A stretch of DNA of 64,000 bases from Litoditis marina (lineage: Eukaryota > Nematoda > Chromadorea > Rhabditida > Rhabditidae): contig OZ038433.1 in the NCBI GenBank assembly GCA_964036275.1, positions 30,859,485 through 30,923,484 of the forward strand, written 5' to 3'. The translations under genes and the position numbers were made by a program. The notes below the pieces were generated by a model that saw only the letters and a program-made list of their open reading frames with translations, searched no databases and was not told the origin of the DNA. Shown one piece after another: positions 55,421-64,000 of this stretch (position 1 is its first letter; every line of letters begins with the position of its first letter).

Positions 55421-58400
55421 TTAATGCTTTTCTTCTATCTGCCGCCGCCGAGTCTCGGACGGTTTTTCGAATCCGAATAGTTCGTAGTCTGGTTTGTATA
55501 GATTCTCCAGCATGGCATATAGTATGGGGGACTCGAACAACTGTTTCTGGTAGTCGTCTCTTTGGGGGGAGTTGAGCGTCGCGTGCTTGGTACGCTTGCT
55601 TTCTGAAAGGAGCAAAACTAGACATAGATAACTTATCACGTTTAGATGAGAACATCTGTCATGAAGAATACATTAGAGGCTGGAGAGTTGTCTTTTGTAG
55701 TGACGGGGAGGTCGAGAGCGTGATAGAAAGAGATGTGAGGGAAAGCGATAGAGAGAAAGAGGTGGAATGAAAGTACACAATAAGATTCGATTACCGTCCA
55801 TGCCGTCTAGGATGAATTTGACTTTCTCTTCCGGTACTTGGTTGTCGCGTAGATATGCCACAATATCCTCCTTCATTCTTCTCTGCTCCTCTCCGCTGGC
55901 TCCATATTTCACGAAGTGGTGCGACTCAAAGTTGTCGAGCATTTCGCAGAACCTTCAAAAATTCACCAGAAAATATCTCTAATGCCTATAGAACGTGTGA
56001 AAACTTGAAATGAATAAGTCACGGTTTAACAGTGAACATTCCTCTCTTTCACTCTCTCTCGCTACATCTGTTTTTCTCTCTAACTTTTTTTGATATTGCT
56101 AGTGCAGAACCAGAAGAATTTGTATTTGACACTCACCACGTCTGTGGGACGAAATGGAGTAGTTCGTAGAAGCTTTCTGACTCGGGCAAAAAATATGCGT
56201 CGGCCTTCCTGTCTTTTTGGATGATTCTCAGCAGGGCTCGGAATTTTATAAGGAAACATTCCATGTCGCCGTTGCAGTCAAAACAGAGTCCGGGCCGGAC
56301 CTCACTGAAACGGGAAAAGCTTTGGGGGGAAACTCGTGAAGTTGAAAAATCCCGGCACCTTTATCCCATCGTTCGGTTTTCGCTTTGCCTCACTATTTCT
56401 CGTCTCTTACATCCTGGCAGGATGTTGGAGCAAAAAAATAGCGTATGTTTGGGGAGACGCAGAATGGAATGAAGGGGCCGGGATCTTCTAGCATACGTAT
56501 TTTGGTTCAGTTGTAGTGAAGTAGTCAACTACTTCTTTTCATGAGTCTTTTCGACGACCCGGATATACTGGGGCCTATCCACTGAGAATGGTCAGCTACG
56601 ACGGGTGGCTGTTTGAGTCAATCGAGTGCAACTACAATTCTCTCACTAGATATCTGGCGGCGTAGCAATCCTCCCAACCTTATGAGAAACTCGTATGAGT
56701 TTCTCATGAGAATCTCATGAACACCTCATGAGGTACTCGTAAAGGCCTAATGCTGAAGCATAGTAATCAATAAAAATGAGAAGTTCGTGAGATATTCATC
56801 ACGAGGTATCTCATGAGGTTTTTGAAGGTTCGCAACCGCTTGTGAATGAGGGAGACGAGTAGTTACCAATCCCAAGTGAGTCGTAGAAAAACTACTTACT
56901 TCACACATTTGTCCACAAACCCACTGAGAAAACGTTCGGTAGGGTCTCGGACCACGAAGATGGGACTTATTTCACTGGATGTCCCATTTCTCGCCTGTTC
57001 CAGGGTACTGTACTCATTCCGTCTATTGCAAGTGCTGAAAAATATTAGTTTTTTTTGAGTCAGGAAAGTTCAAAACCATGTTTTCCGAAGGGTAGTACAC
57101 TATGGAAAAGATTTCGTAAGTGAGTGAAGTAAAATGAATGAAAAACGTGTGTTGTCATCCAATACATGTGGTTTCGGACTCCAATACTTCGTGGTGTACT
57201 TGCTATTTACAAAACAGACAACGAATGTTGTTTTCACGAATAATTTTCTCACTTTTCGGCAAAGAATGGTCCGGTAATTGTGCTGTTCCTCTTGATGAAA
57301 TGATCAGAATCATAGAGATAACAAAACACATTTGCTAGCACTGTCGTCATTGACTTGGTGACAGTACAGGTACCGGCATGGTACTGGGGAGCTACCTGGA
57401 ACAATTTACATGTGACATGCGACACAAATCTGCAATAGTGCACGTTTGATACAGTTCCTTTGCATTTATTCTTTTTCTGTTCGTGACTCTACAAGTTTGC
57501 ACTACAATATAATAATAAATCATGATTTCATTCAAAAGTTTTGCATTCTTTCGCAAAAACTATTTCACACGGGACTTTCGAATCATTTTGCATTCATTTT
57601 TTAATCAAACTTTTGAACTCATTTACGATTTCAATAAATTATTCTTTTCTATTCTGTTCAATGAAAATGAGTACAAACAACGAGGCAAAAGTTTATCACA
57701 AAATCAGGTCAAAGCCACAAAAAGAATGTGAAAACCTGTTCACTTTGTGTTCAGTTGTTGTGCACAATTTACAATGTACCCTCCGTGCATTCACCACTCG
57801 TAAACCACTATTTAAATTAAAAAACAAATGCATTTTCTTATATTATGAAGTAAACAATGTGTTCAGAGGTCGGGCCTCCTGAAAATACTTTTAACTTTCC
57901 ATGAATAACTCACCCTATAGATCGCAAATCCATCAATGAAGGGCTTAACAGTACGGTCATCCACATATTCATACACTGAAAAGTACATATTATTGTGTGG
58001 CCGAAAAAGTACATCTTATTATGTATGCCAATCGCGTATGTTGTACGCACAAACTCAAGACCATTGAAAACCTTTTGGCAGGAGACCGGAACTCAACTTG
58101 ATTAAAGGTTTTGTTCCGGGCTGCTTTTTACTGTATTGAGATCAGAGAGCACAAATAACTCTTAAATTCGTTTGATCAGTCCACGTGACATTCACACGAC
58201 AATGCCGGGAAACACGGAACACGTCCAACCAAAAGTAGGATACAACAGCTTTACGAGAAACCATGTTGCCCTCCTATAAGCGTAGTCGAAACTCACAATT
58301 TCTTCCCAGCGTCAGTCTCATTCTGAGTTTAGCCGCCTCCGAAAACGTCAAAGTGTTGATGTCGGCGACTTCTTCTGTCGCGAAGGCGGTAGTAGTGCTG

Positions 58401-59161
58401 TCCGAGCTACCGGCAGTTGTTGACTCGAAAGTGGTGGTAGTTTCCCAAACTTCAACTGTACTTTCTGTAACCTCGACAACTTGTGGGGTTTGGTAGTCTG
58501 GTTTTTGAACAGGAAGTGGAATTTGTATCGGTTGCACTGCACTCGCAAACTGGTTCGAGGGGCTTCCTGCTTGTAAAACAACCTGGAATATAAGTTAGTT
58601 TTAAAAGCAAATTCAACCCAAATATGGATATTTAAACATTACCAGTAGCATGTAGTTATGAGTGTATGTTTTTCGTAGCGCATTCGTCAGTCTTTCAAAG
58701 AAGATCATTTGATAGGATCAAAAGGAACTCTAATTCTACGCTTGATTGAAATAAGAACAATGTTTCGGATGTCTAACACTATTCTATTATCACTATTATA
58801 AAACCCTAAAACACTAACACTATCACATATTGAAGCATTCTTACTGTCAAAATAAGTTTTATTGAGACTCATATAGTACACCTTCAAACTAGCCAATGAC
58901 TGCTTTCTAAAGCAAAGTCGGTCGAACTATTCTGACCATTCGTTGAAATAGAGAATCATATTTGAATGCGAAATAGGCAAGCCTGTCGAGTTAATTCACG
59001 TTGTGTCAACGAAGTGATACCTACTGAAGAAAAGTGAAAGACTATACTATAGTTCTCGCTTGGTTACCCACCGGGTATCTCATGTACTGTAACAATCCAT
59101 ACACGAGTAGAGGGATACCAATGATAATGACAATCTTCTTCACGGCTAACTGCGACATCAT
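55421..59161 (-). CDS. Carbohydrate sulfotransferase (Sulfotransfer_2 type), copy A
   Basis: Predicted Golgi type II enzyme moving sulfate from PAPS to a glycan. Exons 59161-59072, 58582-58297, 57975-57914, 57395-57253, 57034-56900, 56304-56137, 55952-55795 and 55602-55421 join in phase to 407 residues. An N-terminal cytosolic basic patch and signal anchor (IVIIIGIPLLVYGLLQY) are followed by a Ser/Thr-rich stem of about 95 residues. The catalytic domain has the PAPS 5'-phosphate segment TCTVTKSMTTVLAN, the 3'-phosphate segment VVRDPTERFLSGFVDKC, then CFDCNGDMECF, HFVPQTWRFCEM and the tail ESPILYAMLENLYKPDYELF. These match the large C. elegans family as remembered. AATAAA follows the stop. A family G MITE lies in intron 2. 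Substrate unknown. Confidence 0.88.
58080..58276. mobile_element. Family G MITE, copy 2
   Basis: Begins GGAGACCGGAACTCAACTTG and ends ACGAGAAACCATGTTGCCCT; the central GATCAGTCCACGTGACATTC is identical to the 36750 copy. It lies about 20 bp from the exon 2 donor of the sulfotransferase. Confidence 0.75.
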
Positions 59162-61194
59162 TTCGAGTCAGATTCAGAAGTGACTATTTGCCGGTTTCAA
59201 GTTTCCCCTGTAAAATTATTCGTCATGTGGAACTGGTTAACGTTTACAATTAATAGTTCGGTAGAAGAATGCGTGAAACTCAGATGAACTCATAGTTGGG
59301 CTCTGTAACACATATTATAAATCGGTTACTTTTCATAAACAGAAGTCAGATAACGAGAATGGAATTGACACAATGGAAAGAAACAAGATTGATTTTTTTA
59401 CAGCGTTGGAAACGTGTTTCGCAAACGGCTTTGAGTTGCACCGTTAGTAGCAGAACTTTTCTTGTGGGGAACTGGGGGCACATATGAATAGTATGTTTGC
59501 TGAGGAATATAACAGTCTACTCTCGATAACGGCATCAGAAAGATGCGAGAAGTAAATTTGTTGGCCGCTCAGAGTTTGGGAGGCGGGATTGAAAAAAACT
59601 GCTGTTTTGTTCGAGATTTCTAATCTGATCCGAGATTTTATTGTTGAAATTGCCCTTTTTTTAATCTTGATCGCCTATGTAGTGCAGTTTTCGTTGGATG
59701 TTCCGCAACTCACTCAATAAGAATCAGGTTGTGAATGGAAAAACTTGATGTCAATAAGAACACTTCAGGAGCTAATTTTGTCATTTTGTAGTCTGGAGAT
59801 AACCACACAACATTACGGCAGAAAACTTGTAGTTCTTTTAGTACAAGTTTATGGGCTTTCCCGCTTCTAGCCATGATGCAATATTTGAAATGCTCTCTTC
59901 CTTTTTGCTGACCATAACGGTGTTTGATTCTACGGCGATGTCTGTGGTTTTAGAGGACTTTGATGAGATTGTCACAAGGTTTGAGCACTAGCTTGCTACC
60001 GGCTAGTGCACACGATCGGTAGACTGTTCTCTCATTATTTATTCTTTTCTGTTCAATGATGCAAGTGTTTTGCCAGATTCCATTGAGGGAAGGGTAGAAG
60101 TTTTGCCGTTTAAGGTGGTTGCATACTGGCCGTGTCTGGTTACTTGTTGAGTTGTATGACGGGCAGTTCATTTTTTTCACAAAATCTGTCCAATTCAGGT
60201 AGTTGGGAGGATTCGGAGTTGAAAAAAAGGTGGAATGAGTCTCGAATCTCAAAATTTATTGGCACACTATCACCAACTCAGCCACAGATATGACCAGTTT
60301 TCGAGTGTCAAATAATCTCAGAGCCTATTTGAATTTGAAGAACTTTGTTATTCCCGAAATGCATTGTTTGTATCGGAGAGGTTATCTGAACGCGCATCTC
60401 AGACGAGAGTCAGATCTTTGAGAGTGCACCTTCCCAGGCTCCGAAAGCGAATGGCGAAACGTTCCTGATAAAACACATATTGACTGGAAATCTCGGAATT
60501 TTCATTCATCAATGAAACGAATTTATGAACAGACATTGCAAAAATTAGCGCACCACCGCTCAAAAACACAGTTTGGTTCAGGAATAGTATTTGGACCAAC
60601 TACTCTGAAAGTTGTACGAGGAATCTATAGAAACCGACAAAGTCTCCATGTTTTAACGGCATCACTTTGAGAAGATTACGGTAGCATCTTTTTTTGAAAA
60701 GTTCGAACCATTGCATTTTGAAAATCACACATTTTTTTCTGAGCATACCTTTGTTTGAGAACATTTGAAGGTTCAGGATTGGAAACAAATTGTCTTTCAA
60801 AAGTTTAGAAGAGGTCATTGTAAAAAAATTGTGGTTCGAACTGCATATTCGCCGCGAATCACAGTGAAGATTGTTGTTTGCCTTGTTTTTCTGGGTAACT
60901 TTTTTCTGTCGGCAAATGGAGTAGCTCTGAAAAAGGCAGACTGTCATTCTTTGCCCTTCTGATGTGTTTGTAGTTTGATCGCACTCCATCTTTGACCGAA
61001 TTTCGCAGAAAATCTTCTGCAACTCGACCATAATTAGAAGGTCCATGTTAGTTACGTCGCTGTTTATTTATCAAGTAAAAAACTTCAATTTTACGAAAAC
61101 GTTATTGAGTTTGATTGAATCAAGTTTTCGATTCGATTCAGGGTTAGAGTTTAACTCAAACACAAGTGTATGATTATTCATTTATACAAAATAG
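59162..61194. other. Intergenic between sulfotransferase copies; decayed frames on minus strand
   Basis: Long minus-strand frames (61046-60600, 148 codons; 60599-60399; 60252-59950, 100 codons with Cys and N-glycosylation sites such as NWTD, NSTSNQTRP) follow one another in different frames without matching splice sites. They may be remnants of a gene, possibly extracellular. Part of the first is a family L repeat (GATCAAACTACAAACACATC), so it is at least partly non-genic. No family was recognised. Confidence 0.3.
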
Positions 61195-63718
61195 CTATCT
61201 ATCCAGGTTGTTTTCTATCTGCCGCCGCCGAGTCTCGGACGGTTTTTCGAATCCGAATAGTTCGTAGTCTGGTTTGTACAGATTCTCCAGCATAGAATAG
61301 AGTATGGGCGACTCGAACAACTGTTTCTTGTAATCGTCTCTCGCAGGGGAATGTACTGTGGCGTGTTTGGTTCTCTTATTATCTGAAAAAAAAGCGACGT
61401 CGAAAAACGTGTAAATTAAATAAAAACTTTTTTTTTCCGTTTGAATATTCCTGAACCATTTCAAGAAAATCTCACGAAAGCTGAGGGCACTTTGAATTTT
61501 AAAAACCCGATCTAAGCAAAGAAGGTGGGATTGTAATATTCTAATTTTCGAGTGCATTGTTACGTGAAATGTGTGAAGCTCATCTGATGCCGTATTCAGT
61601 GAAGTTTCAATCCCTATCTGCGTCTCCTTTAATATACGCTGTTTCTCCGCTATCACATCCATTCGCCTTGAATACTGCTCTCTCGAAATATTAAGCAACG
61701 CGAGAGGCGCAGATTGCGTTGTGGGAGGGGGGAGGAACAACACAGAAATATCAACTTCTTGTTATTCTTCGAATTTTTGCTCCACGCCCCTAGGTTGATT
61801 GCGCAATTAATCCGCAATCTCTCGAAATACGTATTTTTAATAGATTTTGAATGTTCAATTTGCATCTTTACACTTGAATAACCTCTGTTACTATTCTATG
61901 CAAACTAATTTTCATTTATTATCAGTGAACGGAATAATTTTAGTACCTTCCATTCCATCCATAATGTATCTGACTTTTTCCTCGGGAACTGGATGGCGCC
62001 GTAGAAAAGACCCGATTTCATCCCTCATCCTTTTCTGTTCTTCCCCACTACCACCGTATTCGATGAAATGGTATTCTTCGAAGTTTTGTCTCATTTCGCA
62101 GAACCTGGCTCATATATTAGTATTCAATTTCGCCAAATGTCAGTCTTTTTCAGCACAACTTTGCTATGAACCACGCCCACGTTGCATCACATAGTATGGT
62201 GGATCAAAAACCACAAAACATCTATATTTGGTTATCAGCAATCCGATGATTAAACGGAAAAAAAATATGATGCGTTAAGTGTATAAACCTGTAAAGCCAG
62301 AACATTCGCCACGGAATCGGGCAAGAACTCTGATTTCTTCATTTAGATTTCGTATAACCTATGAAACTAGGGTCAATGGCTTAGTCATATGAACAGGATC
62401 TTACCACGTTTGTGGAACGAAATGTTGTAGTTCGTAGTAATATTCAGCTTTTGGCTGAAAGTAGTCGGCAAAGTTTTTGTCTCTCTGGATCACTCTCATG
62501 AGGGCTCGGAACTTGATCAGAAAGCAATCCATGTCGCCGTTGCAGTCGAAACAAAGACCAGGCCGCACTTCACTAGAAAACATTGATAATAAACAAAACG
62601 TTGCTGTAGTTTATTGTTCGCGAACATCATCAGTGTCATATAGTCGTCGCCAACAGAAAGGTCTTCGTTGTAAATCTCACTTTTCGCTTTGTACGCACAC
62701 ATGTCTTCTATTCAAAAGCTTGCCGGTCAAGTGCTGTATAGCGCAGTGCTTAACGCCCTGCTACCGATCTTTTCGCAGTGCTTAGCGCCCTGCTACCGAA
62801 GCCCGCAGGTTCGATTCCCACGAGAGACAGAAATTGATAGATTTGGCACACACTATATTCCTGTTGGAATCAGGCGGGATCAAGCAACCAAGATCGAACA
62901 ACCTGCAAAGTTTTTGATATCCTACTTCGATTTCAAGCATAATAGTCATCGTTTAGAATATTTGCTTACAAAACAACTGTGACGCCAATTGTAATAGGGT
63001 AATTGTATTATATTATCAGTAAAAACTAATGTGAAAAACAAGGTTGCAGAGACAAATGCTGTAACTTATAGCTTGGGCAACTTTTCAAACCACTCGGGCC
63101 AGTAGACAATGCAAATCTACTTGACAACAGGTTTTCCAAGAATTTTCCAATAATTCAAGTTTTCCTGCAACACTTTCAAAAATCGAAAAACGCACACCTA
63201 CTTCACACATTTGTCCACGAATCCACTGAGAAATCGCTCCGTTGGGTCACGTGCAACAAATAGAATATCGACTGCTTCAGAAATGTTGCTGCGAAGCTCT
63301 TCTATAGAGAAAAATGAGTTTCTTCTGGTGCACGGGCTGAAATTCGTATGGTCAAACGCGTCAAAACCCTCCTGACAAGACCTGTTGAACTGATACCTGT
63401 AATTAACATTTTGAGTGACCTGCACCCACCTACTCAGGTTACTTGGAAAAAGAATTCGTAAGACGGTGAGGTTACCAATAAAACCTTTGTGGAATACACT
63501 ATACCGGATTTTGCATCACGCCAGAAGATGATATATTTTCTGTAATTTGAACCTCCGAGTTCGCGAACAACTCACTTTCCCGAGAAGAACGGTTCGGTGA
63601 TTGTGCAATTCCTCTCCAGAAAAGCATCAGTATCAAAAAGGTAACAAACTACGTTGGCGAGTACCGTAGTTAGCACCTTGGTCACAGTACATGTACCCAC
63701 ATTGTACTCGGGAGCTAC
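61195..63718 (-). CDS. Carbohydrate sulfotransferase, copy B (5' end beyond window)
   Basis: Paralogue of copy A. Exons 63718-63576, 63396-63202, 62572-62405, 62104-61947 and 61382-61195 encode the catalytic domain through the stop. Sizes of 143, 168 and 158 bp are identical to the matching copy A exons; the 63396 exon is 60 bp longer. The PAPS 5'-phosphate segment is TCTVTKVLTTVLAN, with KV as in vertebrate PKVACT. The 3'-phosphate segment is VARDPTERFLSGFVDKC. Then come CFDCNGDMDCF, HFVPQTWRFCEM and ESPILYSMLENLYKPDYELF, ending NNLDR stop. The anchor, stem and first catalytic exon should lie right of 64000. Frame is intact. Copies A and B are in tandem, same strand. Confidence 0.88.
62730..62830 (+). 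repeat. tRNA-like module with duplicated A-box half
   Basis: TATAGCGCAGTGCTTAACGC followed by a second CGCAGTGCTTAGCGCCCTG, a 31-bp tandem duplication, then CCGCAGGTTCGATTCCCACG as B-box. The tail TTTGGCACACACTATAT is shared with the 47764 module. It lies in an intron of sulfotransferase copy B. Confidence 0.6.
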
Positions 63719-64000
63719 CTGAGAAAGACAGATACGCTATAATTTAGAAAGGTTATTTCTACTACTGTTGCACTGCACAGTGCAACAGTTGTCAGTCACA
63801 GTACAGCATATGTGTATTACTCTCATTTGAAATGGTGTACCCCTATTACACTAGTCACTCTCACTACAGTTATAGTATAACTGGCTTCAGTTTAATTGTG
63901 GTGATATCGTCGTGTGTCAACATGTCGTTATGCACAAATAACTGAGTTTTCACTTTCAACTTCGTCATCAACAATTTACACAAAATAGGAAGTCGACACA
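63719..64000. other. Intron or upstream part of sulfotransferase copy B
   Basis: No exon recognised. Contains a short palindrome (CACTGCACAGTGCAACAG region, about 63770). Confidence 0.4.

Overview
The window is nuclear DNA of a free-living rhabditid nematode, from Caenorhabditis or a relative with more introns. The evidence is phased GT-AG introns with TTTCAG-type acceptors, acceptors sitting just upstream of start codons (spliced-leader addition sites), and several nematode-expanded gene families. All gene models were built by hand from reading frame, splice signals and remembered family motifs. No search was run. The species cannot be named from the sequence.

Layout. 237-3207 (+): class 3 lipase, 5' end uncertain. 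3590-5270 (-): V-ATPase subunit e (vha-17). 6470-7821 (+): ribonuclease-kappa homologue, a V-ATPase Vo component. 10081-24990 (+): exportin-1 (xpo-1/imb-4), 31 exons, 1077 codons, complete. 26481-27560 (-): 3' part of a seven-transmembrane receptor. 30014-37572 (+): SLC17-type anion transporter, 14 exons. 41682-50327 (+): small secreted Thr-rich Cys protein spread over 8.6 kb. 51385-51570 (-): orphan last exon of a sulfotransferase (pseudogene). 53663-54348 (+): small secreted cationic-peptide precursor, a candidate antimicrobial peptide. 55421-59161 (-): carbohydrate sulfotransferase. 61195-63718 (-): its paralogue, cut by the right edge.

Between and inside the genes lies dense non-autonomous transposon material: at least ten families of foldback or terminal-inverted-repeat (TIR) elements. 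The most unusual are three head-to-head pairs of tRNA-like (A-box/B-box) modules whose outer ends share the same CTTATAT terminus. They look like foldback elements built from tRNA-like arms rather than independent SINEs. Several small elements abut 3' splice sites.

How the genes relate. vha-17 and the RNase-kappa gene are divergent neighbours, and both encode tiny membrane subunits of the V-ATPase Vo sector. The lipase converges on vha-17. The sulfotransferases are a tandem family with a decayed third copy, and the peptide gene sits inside that duplicated interval. No operon is evident.
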